From Arcanobacterium phocae (lineage in GTDB: Bacteria > Actinomycetota > Actinomycetes > Actinomycetales > Actinomycetaceae), in assembly GCF_900105865.1 (NCBI RefSeq), contig NZ_LT629804.1, forward strand, positions 1,426,001 to 1,490,000: a stretch of DNA of 64,000 bases, given 5' to 3'. Position numbers and translations under genes: made by a program. The stretch's first letter is position 1; each line of letters opens with the position of its first letter. Positions 31,308 to 41,132 of this stretch are shown here, one piece after another. The notes beneath the pieces are model-generated. The model was not told the DNA's origin. It worked only from the letters and a program-made list of their open reading frames with translations, and ran no database searches.

Positions 31308-32039
31308 ATGGCAGACAATGACGATGCCGGAACATGTGAACAGATCTTGCGACTCATCGTAGAACGAGGCCCAATCACTGCCGGTGAACTCGCGAAAATA
31401 CTGGTCCTTACCCCAGCAGCCGTTCGTCGCCACATATCGTCACTTGTTGCTGACAATATGATCGAAATATATGACGGCCACAATTCTGGTCCTGCCCGCC
31501 GTGGGCGGCCTTCGCGGAAGTACGTTGCAACAGCCTCTGGTCAGGAGCTTTTAGGACAAGGATACGCTGATCTAGCCAATCAAGCTTTGGCTTTTTTGCG
31601 AGCTGAACTTGGCGATGAGGGCGTGGATGAATTTGTCCAGGCGCGTATTCACAAGTTAGAAGACCGTTACCGATCTATTCTCAGTCAGTCAGGCACCTCT
31701 ACTGCTGAAAAAACAGCCACACTCGCAGAGGCGTTGTCGAAAGACGGATTTGTGGCGACTTTGCGTCGTGGCGGACCCCACGCATTGGCAATCCAGCTAT
31801 GCCAAGGGCATTGTCCAATTCAAGAGGTAGCTAAAGACTTTCCAGAAATGTGTGAAGCAGAAACTCAGGCTTTTGCACGGCTACTTGGGGTGCCAATTCA
31901 GCGATTGTCTACGTTAGCAAGTGGAGGCCACGTATGCACCACAAATATCTTATTGGGTATTCCACAAAACCTACGCAGTCGTGCTACATCGCAAAACATT
32001 GCGCCAGATAATGCTGGCGATCGGGAAGGAAATAAATGA
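31308..32039 (+). CDS. sufR: SufR-like Fe-S-sensing repressor
   Basis: First gene of the suf operon. 243 residues: a winged helix-turn-helix of the DeoR/ArsR type (about 10-75, [20 protein letters not shown]) and a C-terminal sensor domain with cysteines in [11 protein letters not shown] and a later GGHVC that would hold an iron-sulfur cluster, as in cyanobacterial SufR and mycobacterial Rv1460. The ATG at 31308 is chosen because GGGAGG lies 5 nt upstream; an upstream TTG at 31293 lacks one. It presumably represses the operon when clusters are sufficient. Overlaps sufB by 4 bp. Confidence 0.9.
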   Translation: MADNDDAGTCEQILRLIVERGPITAGELAKILVLTPAAVRRHISSLVADNMIEIYDGHNSGPARRGRPSRKYVATASGQELLGQGYADLANQALAFLRAELGDEGVDEFVQARIHKLEDRYRSILSQSGTSTAEKTATLAEALSKDGFVATLRRGGPHALAIQLCQGHCPIQEVAKDFPEMCEAETQAFARLLGVPIQRLSTLASGGHVCTTNILLGIPQNLRSRATSQNIAPDNAGDREGNK

Positions 32040-33478
32040 CCCAAACGGGAACGGGCTCACCAGAACAGATGACCCAAGAAGAAACTATTGATGCGATCGG
32101 TGGCAAGTACCAATACGGGTGGCATGATGCTGATACTGCTGGGGCTACTGCTAAGCGAGGTCTAAATGAGGACGTCGTTCGAGAAATTTCTGCTCGTAAA
32201 GGCGAACCATTATGGATGTTGAAGAAGCGTATAAAAGCTCTAAAACTGTTCGAACGCCGTCCGATGCCACAGTGGGGCGCAGACCTATCTGGTATTGATT
32301 TTGATTCGATCAAGTACTATGTTAAATCCACTGAAGGTCAAGCCGATACATGGGAAGATCTGCCAGAAGAAATTAAGAATACCTATGATAAATTAGGTAT
32401 TCCAGAGGCAGAGAAAGCTCGCCTTGTTGCCGGTGTGGCTGCTCAGTATGAATCTGAAGTTGTCTATCACAAAATTCGGGAGGACCTCGAACAACAAGGT
32501 GTTATCTTCTTAGACACTGACACTGGTTTACGTGAGCATCCGGAAATTTTCCAAGAGTACTTTGGAACAGCTATCCCATTAGGTGATAACAAGTTCGCTT
32601 CCCTTAACTCCGCGGTGTGGTCGGGTGGCTCATTTATTTATGTGCCTAAGGGAGTCCATGTTGATATACCGCTCCAGGCATACTTCCGCATCAACACTGA
32701 AAATATGGGGCAGTTCGAACGAACATTGATCATTGCTGATGAAGATTCCTACGTGCACTATGTTGAGGGCTGTACTGCGCCAATTTATTCGAGCGATTCA
32801 TTACATTCGGCCGTCGTTGAAATCTTTGTTAAAAAGGGAGCTCGGGTTCGTTACACAACAATTCAAAATTGGTCGAATAATGTTTATAATCTCGTGACCA
32901 AGCGAGCTATGGTAGAAGAAGGTGGCACGATGGAATGGATCGATGGAAATATCGGTTCAAAAGTGACTATGAAGTATCCAGCCGTTTACCTTCTGGGCGA
33001 GCATGCTCGTGGTGAGACGCTGTCCATTGCATTCGCCGGTGCTGGCCAGTACCAAGATACTGGCTCCAAGATGGTTCACATGGCTCCGAACACATCATCG
33101 TCGATTGTATCTAAGTCAGTTGCACGTGGGGGTGGGCGGTCAGCTTACCGTGGGCTAGTCCAGATTGACCCGCAAGCGAAGAAATCTAAGTCGAATGTCT
33201 TGTGTGACGCCTTGCTAGTTGATACTATCTCGCGTTCGGATACTTATCCTTATGTCGACGTGCGTGTTGACGACGTCGAAATGGGACATGAAGCAACAGT
33301 TTCAAAGGTTTCCGAAGATCAGTTGTTCTACCTGATGTCTCGTGGCATTGAAGAAACTGAGGCAATGGCGATGATTGTCCGTGGGTTTGTTGAACCAATT
33401 GCACGTGAGTTGCCTATGGAATACGCACTCGAACTTAATCGCCTTATTGAACTTCAGATGGAAGGATCTGTCGGCTGA
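32036..33478 (+). CDS. sufB: Fe-S assembly scaffold SufB
   Basis: Core scaffold subunit of the SufBCD complex on which clusters are built in the cytoplasm. 480 residues, normal length. Recognised by [20 protein letters not shown], the right-handed beta-helix core and C-terminal [20 protein letters not shown]. It overlaps both neighbours (ATGA with sufR, TGATG with sufD), so the operon is translationally coupled. Confidence 0.97.
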   Translation: MTQTGTGSPEQMTQEETIDAIGGKYQYGWHDADTAGATAKRGLNEDVVREISARKGEPLWMLKKRIKALKLFERRPMPQWGADLSGIDFDSIKYYVKSTEGQADTWEDLPEEIKNTYDKLGIPEAEKARLVAGVAAQYESEVVYHKIREDLEQQGVIFLDTDTGLREHPEIFQEYFGTAIPLGDNKFASLNSAVWSGGSFIYVPKGVHVDIPLQAYFRINTENMGQFERTLIIADEDSYVHYVEGCTAPIYSSDSLHSAVVEIFVKKGARVRYTTIQNWSNNVYNLVTKRAMVEEGGTMEWIDGNIGSKVTMKYPAVYLLGEHARGETLSIAFAGAGQYQDTGSKMVHMAPNTSSSIVSKSVARGGGRSAYRGLVQIDPQAKKSKSNVLCDALLVDTISRSDTYPYVDVRVDDVEMGHEATVSKVSEDQLFYLMSRGIEETEAMAMIVRGFVEPIARELPMEYALELNRLIELQMEGSVG

Positions 33479-34608
33479 TGGCACCTGTTATGAATTCACG
33501 CGCAGATCGCGCATTATCATTTGATATTGATTCTTTTCCAGTTCCGAGTGGGCGCGAAGAAGATTGGCGTTTTACCCCGGTTGAGAAACTAGCAGCATTT
33601 TTCGCTCAGGCAGATGGAGCTAAACCGCAAGTTACTGTAACCGGAGAAGCCAACTACGAAGTTGTTGGTCGGGACGACCCACGGTTAGGCCAAGTGTTTC
33701 CTCCTGAAGACCGAACATCTGTGATCGAATGGAATAGTTTTCAGGAAGCTCATGCTATTACGATTCCTTCGGGTACCTCGTTAACTCGTGAAGTGTTGGC
33801 AAACGTAACTGGGCAAGCTTCAAGCAAAGTTTCTCCGCAGCATTTTTACGTGCATGCCGAGCAATATTCAAATGCTACCGTAGTGCTCGCACATCACGGG
33901 TCAGGAAATGTCAACGAAGCGGTCGAGATCGTCGTCGACGACGGAGCTCATCTGACGCTTGTCACAGTCCAAGAATGGGATGACGATGCTGTTCATACGG
34001 CTTCGCACCGGATTAAAATGGGACGCGATGCAATATTGAAACATATCGTTGTTTCACTTGGCGGGAAATTGGTTCGGGTTACTACATCAGTGGAATATAC
34101 TGCGCCGGGAGCAGATATCAATATGCTCGGTGCTTATTTTGTTGATGGTGGCCAGCATATCGAAAACCGGTTGTTAATTGATCACAGTGTTCCAAAAGCA
34201 ATCTCTAACGTGACCTACAAAGGTGCGTTACAGGGCTTCGATGCGCACTCGGTATGGGTTGGCGATGTACTGATCCGCCCAGAGGCAGAAGGCACTAATA
34301 CATATGAGCTAAATAGAAATCTTTTGCTCACTGAGGGGGCGAGAGCAGACTCGGTGCCAAATCTTGAGATTGAAACCGGCGAAATCGAAGGTGCAGGACA
34401 CGCTTCGGCCACCGGCCGTTTCGATGATGAGCAACTTTTCTACCTTATGTCTCGAGGGATTTCAGAAGACGAAGCTCGCCGACTTGTAGTCCGTGGTTTC
34501 TTCGCGGAATTGATTCACCAAATCGGTGTTGAAGCCGTTGAAGATAAGCTTATGGCTGCGATTGAAACGGAGCTGGACCTAACGATGGGAGTCGCGGCAC
34601 ATGTCTGA
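33478..34608 (+). CDS. sufD: Fe-S assembly protein SufD
   Basis: Partner of SufB in the SufBC2D scaffold. 376 residues with an N-terminal segment SGREEDWRFTPVEKLAAFF, a beta-helix core and the C-terminal signature [20 protein letters not shown] shared with SufB. Overlaps the sufB stop by one base and the next gene by 8 bp. Confidence 0.95.
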   Translation: MAPVMNSRADRALSFDIDSFPVPSGREEDWRFTPVEKLAAFFAQADGAKPQVTVTGEANYEVVGRDDPRLGQVFPPEDRTSVIEWNSFQEAHAITIPSGTSLTREVLANVTGQASSKVSPQHFYVHAEQYSNATVVLAHHGSGNVNEAVEIVVDDGAHLTLVTVQEWDDDAVHTASHRIKMGRDAILKHIVVSLGGKLVRVTTSVEYTAPGADINMLGAYFVDGGQHIENRLLIDHSVPKAISNVTYKGALQGFDAHSVWVGDVLIRPEAEGTNTYELNRNLLLTEGARADSVPNLEIETGEIEGAGHASATGRFDDEQLFYLMSRGISEDEARRLVVRGFFAELIHQIGVEAVEDKLMAAIETELDLTMGVAAHV

Positions 34609-34930
34609 TCACAGAGTCTGTGCAGTCTCCGATGTAGCCCCCGGCTCAGTCGCAGGTTTTGAGATCGTGATCGATGATGTTGAGACAATTCCGATAGCTG
34701 TTATTCATGCAGAAAGCGGGAGTTGGTTTGCAACACATGACCGGTGTACTCATGGAAGAGTGAAACTTTCTGAAGGATGGGTAGAGGATGAAACAATCGA
34801 ATGCAGCCGTCACGGTGCGGCATTTGATCTGGCTTCTGGTCAGGTTTTGACGCCACCTGCGTCTGCTCCGATAACTACCTATCCTGTTCGTGTAGACGGC
34901 GACGACGTCTACATCACTGTTCAATCTTAA
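34601..34930 (+). CDS. Rieske-type ferredoxin in the suf operon
   Basis: A 109-residue small Rieske [2Fe-2S] protein. Cluster ligands are visible as CTH near residue 47 and C-x2-H in ECSRHGAAFD near residue 67. Such proteins, annotated as non-haem iron oxygenase ferredoxin subunits, commonly sit between sufD and sufC in actinobacteria and are thought to supply electrons or accept a cluster; the exact role is not settled. Confidence 0.92.
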   Translation: MSDHRVCAVSDVAPGSVAGFEIVIDDVETIPIAVIHAESGSWFATHDRCTHGRVKLSEGWVEDETIECSRHGAAFDLASGQVLTPPASAPITTYPVRVDGDDVYITVQS

Positions 34931-34960
34931 AAGAATGTTTTAAATAGAGAAGAGAAATCA

Positions 34961-35710
34961 TTGTCCACCCTTGAAATTAAGAATCTTCATGTTTCTGTCC
35001 ATACTGCTGAAGGGCCAAAGCCAATTTTGCGTGGCGTCAATCTGACGATTAACTCTGGCGAAATTCACGCTATTATGGGACCGAATGGATCCGGAAAATC
35101 GACACTGTCGTATGCCATCGCAGGTCATCCAAAGTATGACATCACTGAGGGTGAAATTTTGCTTGATGGTCAAAATATTGCCGAGTTGCCTGCAGATGCG
35201 CGCGCTCGAGCCGGTATTTTTCTTGCAATGCAGTACCCGGTTGAAGTAACCGGAGTAACTGTCACTAACTTCTTAAGGTCTGCTAAAACCGCGGTAGACG
35301 GTCAAGCGCCTAAGCTTCGCGAATGGGTCAAATCCATGAAACAAGCGATGCATGATTTAAAGATTGACGAGGGTTTTTCTTCTCGTGATGTCAATGTCGG
35401 CTTTTCTGGTGGCGAGAAAAAACGAGTCGAAGTTCTCCAACTGGAAATGCTTAAGCCGAAGTTTGCTGTTTTAGATGAGACGGATTCTGGCTTGGATGTC
35501 GATGCTTTGCGCCTTGTTTCTGAAGGCGTGAACAGAGTTCATGATAAGACTAACAATGGTGTCCTATTAATTACGCACTACACTCGTATCTTGAATTACA
35601 TCAAGCCTGATTTCGTGCACGTTTTCGTAGATGGGCGCGTAGTAGAGTCTGGCGGTCCAGAGTTAGCTGAGATTCTTGAAGCCCATGGGTATGAGAAGTA
35701 CGAAGGCTAA
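34961..35710 (+). CDS. sufC: Fe-S assembly ATPase SufC
   Basis: ABC-type ATPase that drives rearrangement of SufBD. 249 residues; Walker A GPNGSGKST near residue 39, signature SGGEKKR near 149, and Walker B AVLDETDSGLDVDAL. The start is TTG (34961), preceded by GAGAAGAGA, giving MSTLEIKNLHVSV. It is the only suf gene here with a non-trivial upstream gap (30 bp). Confidence 0.96.
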   Translation: MSTLEIKNLHVSVHTAEGPKPILRGVNLTINSGEIHAIMGPNGSGKSTLSYAIAGHPKYDITEGEILLDGQNIAELPADARARAGIFLAMQYPVEVTGVTVTNFLRSAKTAVDGQAPKLREWVKSMKQAMHDLKIDEGFSSRDVNVGFSGGEKKRVEVLQLEMLKPKFAVLDETDSGLDVDALRLVSEGVNRVHDKTNNGVLLITHYTRILNYIKPDFVHVFVDGRVVESGGPELAEILEAHGYEKYEG

Positions 35711-35713
35711 TTT

Positions 35714-36982
35714 GTGAATACTGCTCTAGCTGCGCGGACAGATTTCCCGATCCTCCAACGTGACGTTCATAGCGGGACTAGGCTTGTCTATTTAGACTCG
35801 GCTGCGACAGCACAACGTCCAGTGTCTGTTATCGATGCGATGGTGGCCCAGGATCAGGTTCATAATGGTGCTGTAAACCGTGGCTCGCATGTTTTAGCAG
35901 CAGAGGCAACGGTTGCTGTTGAAGACGCTCGCGCTGATGTTGCTGCGTTTGTTGGAGCTGATAGTTCTGAGGTATCGTGGACGAAGAATTCTACGGAAGC
36001 CCTAAACTCAGTTGCATATAGTTTTTTGAATGCGACGCTTGCCGAAAAACAATTAGGGATAGCATCTCCGCTTGCACTGCATACCGGTGACAATATTGTA
36101 GTGACCCGCGCTGAGCACCACGCGAATCTTCTTCCATGGCAAGATCTATGCCGCAAAGTTGGTATCGAATTGCGATGGCTAGATATTCTACCTGATGGGC
36201 AGATTGACATAGACACACTGGATGCTATCGATTCGCGTACCCGGATTGTTGCATTCACGCATGTGTCGAATGTTACTGGCGCAGTATCTCCGGTGCCGGC
36301 AATTGTCGAAGCTGCTCGCGCGCATGGTGCTTATACAATTCTTGACGCGTGCCAATCCGTTCCTCATATTCCGGTTGATTTTCATATGCTTGGCACAGAT
36401 TTTGCCGTCTTTTCCGGGCATAAGATGCTTGGTCCAACCGGGATTGGAATCTTGTATACTCGTCGTGATATCGCAGATAGTGTTCCACCATTTCTTACGG
36501 GTGGTTCAATGATTGAAACTGTCACTATGGAAAAGGCAACGTTTGCGATGCCGCCGGCTCGCTTTGAAGCCGGAACTCAACCGGTGACACAGATTGTAGG
36601 CTTGGATGCAGCAGTGCTCTACCTAAGAAATTTAGGTATGGAGAATGTTCAGCGGCACGAACACGAGCTGACAGCTTACGCACTCGAAAGCATAAAAACC
36701 ATCGATGGTATCCGTATCCTTGGACCAGCTGAAGCAAGTGATCGGGTTGGTGTCATTGCGTTCGACGTTCAAGGCGTTCATCCGCATGATGTGGGCCAGG
36801 TTCTGGATGCTCAAGGAATTGCTATCAGGGTAGGACACCACTGTGCGCAGCCAATTCATCAGCATTTTGGAGTTTTCGCTTCGTCGCGTATTTCTTTCGG
36901 GCCATATAATAATAAAGAGGACATCGACGTATTCATAGAAGCGCTTTCTGGAGTGCGCTCGTATTTCGGAGTGAAAGGATAA
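35714..36982 (+). CDS. sufS: cysteine desulfurase SufS
   Basis: PLP enzyme that removes sulfur from cysteine to form a persulfide for SufU. 422 residues. The PLP lysine is in FSGHKMLGPTGIGILY near residue 237 and the catalytic cysteine in RVGHHCAQP near 377. Start GTG (35714), 3 bp after sufC, followed by 2 bp to sufU. Confidence 0.96.
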   Translation: MNTALAARTDFPILQRDVHSGTRLVYLDSAATAQRPVSVIDAMVAQDQVHNGAVNRGSHVLAAEATVAVEDARADVAAFVGADSSEVSWTKNSTEALNSVAYSFLNATLAEKQLGIASPLALHTGDNIVVTRAEHHANLLPWQDLCRKVGIELRWLDILPDGQIDIDTLDAIDSRTRIVAFTHVSNVTGAVSPVPAIVEAARAHGAYTILDACQSVPHIPVDFHMLGTDFAVFSGHKMLGPTGIGILYTRRDIADSVPPFLTGGSMIETVTMEKATFAMPPARFEAGTQPVTQIVGLDAAVLYLRNLGMENVQRHEHELTAYALESIKTIDGIRILGPAEASDRVGVIAFDVQGVHPHDVGQVLDAQGIAIRVGHHCAQPIHQHFGVFASSRISFGPYNNKEDIDVFIEALSGVRSYFGVKG

Positions 36983-36984
36983 AT

Positions 36985-37443
36985 ATGAGTGATCTAGACC
37001 AGATGTATCAGCAAATAATTCTCGATGCTTCTCGAGAACGGCACGGTGAAGGATACCTAGAACACGCTGATGGTGAATCGTTTCAAGTTAATACCACTTG
37101 TGGAGATCAGGCTACAATGCGTGTGGTGCTTTCCGAAGATGGCAAACGATTCGAGCATGTGGCATGGGAAGGCCAGGGATGCTCGATATCTCAGGCATCG
37201 CTATCGATCATGCACGATCTAATAGACGGACACTCAATTGAGGATTTTGATCAGCTCTACGCGGCGTTCCGTAACATGATGGATAGCCGCGGTGTCGAAA
37301 TCGATGACGACGTAGCAGATCTTCTCGATGATGCTTCTGCTTTCCAAGGCGTGTCCAAGTTCCCGATGCGCGTCAAGTGTGCTCTTCTAGGATGGATGGC
37401 ATTACGCGATGCTACGGATCAAGCGTTGCACCATCATTCTTAA
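36985..37443 (+). CDS. sufU: sulfur-transfer protein SufU
   Basis: Zn-dependent sulfurtransferase that accepts sulfur from SufS, the Gram-positive counterpart of SufE, which is not encoded here. 152 residues; the three cysteines lie in TTCGDQ (about 39), GQGCSIS (about 66) and RVKCALLGW (about 132), with the family Asp next to the first. Confidence 0.95.
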   Translation: MSDLDQMYQQIILDASRERHGEGYLEHADGESFQVNTTCGDQATMRVVLSEDGKRFEHVAWEGQGCSISQASLSIMHDLIDGHSIEDFDQLYAAFRNMMDSRGVEIDDDVADLLDDASAFQGVSKFPMRVKCALLGWMALRDATDQALHHHS

Positions 37444-37491
37444 GATTAGTTTATGTACGTTCACTAGCCTGTTTTGCTAAGGAGTAAAAAT

Positions 37492-37809
37492 ATGACCGAC
37501 TCTCCCGTCACCGTTGAAGATCTCGAAGAAGCTCTTCGCGATGTTATTGATCCGGAACTCGGCATCAATATCGTTGACCTTGGCCTGGTATACGGGCTTA
37601 CTATCGACGGCGATTCCGCAGTCGCCGATATGACTTTGACATCGGCAGCTTGCCCGTTGACAGATGTAATCGAAGAACAAGCCGCAGTAGCTGTTGCGCA
37701 CCTGGTTAATGATTTTAGGATCAACTGGGTATGGTTGCCACCGTGGGGCCCGGATCGAATTACCGAAGATGGCCGGGATCAACTTCGGGCGCTTGGCTTC
37801 AACGTTTAA
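37492..37809 (+). CDS. sufT: SufT-like metal-sulfur cluster assembly factor
   Basis: 105-residue DUF59/MIP18-domain protein involved in Fe-S maturation. Signature VIDPELGINIVDLGLVYG near residue 18, a Cys in TSAACPLTD and the WLPPWGPDRI end are typical. The ATG at 37492 follows AAGGAG with 7-nt spacing. Last gene of the suf operon, followed by a hairpin. Confidence 0.93.
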   Translation: MTDSPVTVEDLEEALRDVIDPELGINIVDLGLVYGLTIDGDSAVADMTLTSAACPLTDVIEEQAAVAVAHLVNDFRINWVWLPPWGPDRITEDGRDQLRALGFNV

Positions 37810-37843
37810 AAATCATGTTCTTTCAAAAACATGGCAGTTGTCA

Positions 37844-37876
37844 AGGCGGGTATCAACATGTTGTCGATGCCCGCCT
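37844..37876 (+). terminator. suf operon terminator candidate
   Basis: An 11-bp stem (37844-37854 with 37866-37876, one G-U pair) with an 11-nt loop, 34 bp after sufT. Confidence 0.6.
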
Positions 37877-37982
37877 CGTCTGTTGTTAGGGCTGAATATG
37901 CTCAGCAGAAAGGCTTCGTATTCTGTCTGTTGGTGTGGGGAGCTACACCAACAGTGGCGTAGGGGTAATGATTATGGACGGG

Positions 37983-37988
37983 TAAACT
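37983..37988 (+). promoter_or_regulatory. -10 box of a leaderless promoter (ABC-F gene)
   Basis: TAAACT, 6 nt before the GTG start, so transcription would begin at or next to the start codon. AGGAG touches the start too closely to act as a normal ribosome site. Confidence 0.6.
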
Positions 37989-37994
37989 AGGAGA

Positions 37995-39608
37995 GTGATT
38001 CATACCCAAGATCTTTCCATGAATATCGGCACGCGTACGCTCATGTCTGGAGCCACATTACACGTGGATAAAGGCTCAGCTATCGGACTAGTTGGTCGTA
38101 ACGGTGCTGGTAAAACAACCCTACTCAGACTTCTCGCCGGTGAAGGAACAACATCTGAAGTAGTAGAGCATACCGGTTTGATTAGCCGAAAAGGCTCCAT
38201 TGGTTACTTGGCACAGGATCCGCGCATTGGCGATCCGAACCAGAAGGCACGCGATCGTATCTTGTCAGCTCGCGGAATCGAGCAGATGCTACGTTCTTTA
38301 GAACGTGCCGAACAAGATATGTCCACGCTTACCGGTACGAAGCAGCAAAAAGCTATGGAAAAGTATGTGCGTTTGGATATGCAGTTTACTGCTGCCGGAG
38401 GATACGCAGCAAAAGCTGAAGCCGCGCAGATCTCAGCCTCCCTCGGTCTACCAGAACGTGTGCTCGACCAAGAGCTCCATACTCTTTCAGGCGGTCAGCG
38501 TCGGCGTGTAGAGCTAGCACGCGTCCTTTTTTCTGGCGCAGACACACTTCTTCTTGATGAGCCAACAAACCACCTTGACCATGACTCGATTCTTTGGTTG
38601 AGGGATTGGCTAAAGACATACTCGGGCGGATATATCGTAATTTCTCACTCAGTTGAATTGCTGCGTGAGACTGTTAACCAGATCTGGTATTTGGACGCGA
38701 ATCGTTCCGTTATTGATATTTATTCGATGGGCTGGGATGCCTACCTCAAACAGCGTGAGAGCGATGAAGCGCGTCGTCGTCGAGAACGTGCAAACGCAGA
38801 AAAGAAGGCCGCTGCGCTTACTGCGCAAGCTAACAAAATGCGTGCTAAAGCAACTAAAGCAGTTGCTGCCCAAAACATGCTCAAGCGTGCAGAAAAACTT
38901 GTTAGTAATCTCGAGGAAACACGTGCTGCGGACAAGGTAGCTCATTTGCGCTTCCCAGAGCCAGCGCCGTCGGGGAAAACGCCACTGATGGCTAAGGGAC
39001 TTTCCAAGTCCTATGGTTCACTTGAAATTTTCGCAGGACTTGACCTGGCAATCGATCGAGGGTCAAGAGTGGTAGTGCTTGGCTATAACGGCGCTGGCAA
39101 AACGACGCTGTTACGAATACTCGCTGGAGTAGAACACTCTGATACTGGTGAAGTAGTTGCTGGTCATGGGCTGAAACTTGGCTATTATGCACAGGAGCAC
39201 GAGACTATTGACTCCAAAAAGACTGTTGTCGAAAACTTGCGTTATGTTGCGCCAGAACTTGACGATACTGGCGTGCGATCCGTACTCGGCTCGTTTCTCT
39301 TTTCTGGCGATGATGCAGACAAACCTGCTGGTGTGCTTTCGGGCGGCGAAAAAACACGGTTAGCCTTGGCGATGCTTGTGGTGTCAGCTGCGAACGTTCT
39401 GTTGCTCGACGAGCCGACTAATAATCTTGATCCGGCTTCGCGTGAAGAAATATTGAACGCGCTACGGAAATATGAAGGCGCAGTTATTCTCGTGACTCAC
39501 GACGAGGGTGCCGTTGAAGCTCTTGATCCGGAGCGTGTCCTTATTTTGCCAGATGGGGACGAAGATCTGTGGTCTGATGATTACCTTGAACTGATAGCAA
39601 TCGCTTGA
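37995..39608 (+). CDS. ABC-F family ATPase
   Basis: A 537-residue soluble protein with two ABC domains and no membrane segment, as in translation-associated ABC-F factors (Uup/EttA/ribosome protection group). Walker A motifs GRNGAGKTTLL (near 33) and GYNGAGKTTLL (near 360), signatures LSGGQRRRVELA and LSGGEKTRLALA, and a basic linker rich in Arg/Lys (about 250-310) that would contact rRNA. The GTG start is supported by MIHTQDLSMNIGTRTL, the usual ABC-F opening. Its specific role cannot be read. Followed by a bidirectional terminator. Confidence 0.9.
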   Translation: MIHTQDLSMNIGTRTLMSGATLHVDKGSAIGLVGRNGAGKTTLLRLLAGEGTTSEVVEHTGLISRKGSIGYLAQDPRIGDPNQKARDRILSARGIEQMLRSLERAEQDMSTLTGTKQQKAMEKYVRLDMQFTAAGGYAAKAEAAQISASLGLPERVLDQELHTLSGGQRRRVELARVLFSGADTLLLDEPTNHLDHDSILWLRDWLKTYSGGYIVISHSVELLRETVNQIWYLDANRSVIDIYSMGWDAYLKQRESDEARRRRERANAEKKAAALTAQANKMRAKATKAVAAQNMLKRAEKLVSNLEETRAADKVAHLRFPEPAPSGKTPLMAKGLSKSYGSLEIFAGLDLAIDRGSRVVVLGYNGAGKTTLLRILAGVEHSDTGEVVAGHGLKLGYYAQEHETIDSKKTVVENLRYVAPELDDTGVRSVLGSFLFSGDDADKPAGVLSGGEKTRLALAMLVVSAANVLLLDEPTNNLDPASREEILNALRKYEGAVILVTHDEGAVEALDPERVLILPDGDEDLWSDDYLELIAIA

Positions 39609-39626
39609 CGTTTTAAACTAGATAGT

Positions 39627-39662
39627 CAGTGGCGGTCTCGCAAAGAATCGAGACCGCCACTG
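39627..39662. terminator. bidirectional hairpin between the ABC-F gene and glgC
   Basis: Perfect 14-bp stem (39627-39640 with 39649-39662) and 8-nt loop between converging genes. Confidence 0.75.
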
Positions 39663-39683
39663 AACCTATACAACATGAATGTG

Positions 39684-40943
39684 TTAATCGCGAGTTATAT
39701 GAACACCCTTTGGTACGACGACGATGCCACCTTCGGATATCCAGCATCCACGTGCGCGATCGTGCTCATGGTCAATACCAATCTGTGCTCCTTCGTCAAT
39801 CTGGACGTACTTGTCCACGATTGCGTTAACAACCGTGGCGTTACGACCCACATTAACTCCATCAAATATGACTGAGTTACGTACTGAGGACCATGAATTA
39901 ACCCGCACATGTGGCGAAAGAACCGAAGCAATAACCTCACCACCGGAAATAATCACACCGGGGGAGATGATCGAATCGAGAGCATGCCCTAATCGCTCAT
40001 GGTGTCCATACACGAATTTGGCCGGTGGAAGACCAGTATAGCCGGTGTAGAGTGGCCAGTCTGTGTTATACAGGTTGAAAATTGGGTTAATAGCGATAAG
40101 GTCCTGATTGGCTTCGTGGAACATGTCGATTGTACCGACGTCTCGCCAGTAGTTGCGGTCGCGCTCTGTGGAGCCTGGGATATCGTTGTATGTAAAGTCG
40201 TAGACTCCACAGTCTCCTTTCGAAACAAACATTGGGACGATATCACCACCCATGTCATGATTCGAATCAGTGTTATCCGCGTCTGCATGGAGGGCATTAA
40301 CGAGCGCATCTGCACTGAAAACATAATTGCCCATGGAGGCCAGAAATTCGCCAGGCGAATCAGGAAGCCCATCCACATGCTCAGGCTTTTCGAGAAATTC
40401 GCGGACCTTAGTACAATCTGAGGGGTCGGTGTCGATAACTCCGAATGACGAACACATATGGAGCGGCTGACGCAATCCAGCAATGGTTAATCCGTGCCCA
40501 GAGTCAATGTGCTGCTCAACCATTTGGGAGAAGTCCATCCGGTAGATGTTATCCGCACCTGTAATAACAACGTAATCCGGGCGTTCATCATCCAAAATAT
40601 TGAGGGATTGGAAGACCGCGTCTGCAGATCCGGAGAACCAGCTCTTGCCCACACGTTGCTGTGCAGGAACTGGTGCGATGTAATTGTCCAAAAGGGTGGA
40701 CATGCGCCAAGTTTGAGAAATATGGCGATCCAAAGAATGTGACTTGTACTGGGTGAGTACCACGACTTTGAGGTACCCTGAGTTCACTAGATTTGATAAT
40801 GAAAAATCGATAAGGCGATAAATACCACCGAAAGGAACTGCTGGTTTGGCCCGGTCCTGAGTAAGCGGCATCAGGCGTTTACCCTCACCGCCTGCAAGGA
40901 CAATGGCTAGTACACGAGGTTTTGATCTTTTTCTTCCATGCAT
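39684..40943 (-). CDS. glgC: glucose-1-phosphate adenylyltransferase
   Basis: Makes ADP-glucose from glucose-1-phosphate and ATP for glycogen or maltose-1-phosphate synthesis. 419 residues: N-terminal nucleotidyltransferase domain with [20 protein letters not shown] (near 15) and [12 protein letters not shown] (near 130), then a left-handed beta-helix domain. Divergent from glgA over 189 bp. The start is leaderless-like, with TAAAGT 7 nt upstream of the ATG. Confidence 0.96.
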   Translation of the reverse strand: MHGRKRSKPRVLAIVLAGGEGKRLMPLTQDRAKPAVPFGGIYRLIDFSLSNLVNSGYLKVVVLTQYKSHSLDRHISQTWRMSTLLDNYIAPVPAQQRVGKSWFSGSADAVFQSLNILDDERPDYVVITGADNIYRMDFSQMVEQHIDSGHGLTIAGLRQPLHMCSSFGVIDTDPSDCTKVREFLEKPEHVDGLPDSPGEFLASMGNYVFSADALVNALHADADNTDSNHDMGGDIVPMFVSKGDCGVYDFTYNDIPGSTERDRNYWRDVGTIDMFHEANQDLIAINPIFNLYNTDWPLYTGYTGLPPAKFVYGHHERLGHALDSIISPGVIISGGEVIASVLSPHVRVNSWSSVRNSVIFDGVNVGRNATVVNAIVDKYVQIDEGAQIGIDHEHDRARGCWISEGGIVVVPKGVHITRD

Positions 40944-40950
40944 AGGTCTT

Positions 40951-40956
40951 ACTTTA
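40951..40956 (-). promoter_or_regulatory. -10 box of leaderless glgC promoter
   Basis: TAAAGT on the minus strand, 7 nt from the glgC ATG; no ribosome site between them. Confidence 0.6.
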
Positions 40957-41132
40957 GCTGAGAGTTTCGGTGTTGGTGCGGTATTTATGGGTTTTCATTA
41001 TATTTCCCAAAATCTGCAAAAAGTTTCCGTAATCCTGCAACTTTTTACCAGAACATTTTGATTTGCTTTGCCCATTGATCCCAAAATCAGGCTAAGGTTA
41101 GAGCAGAATATTTCTCTAATGAAGGGACAGTC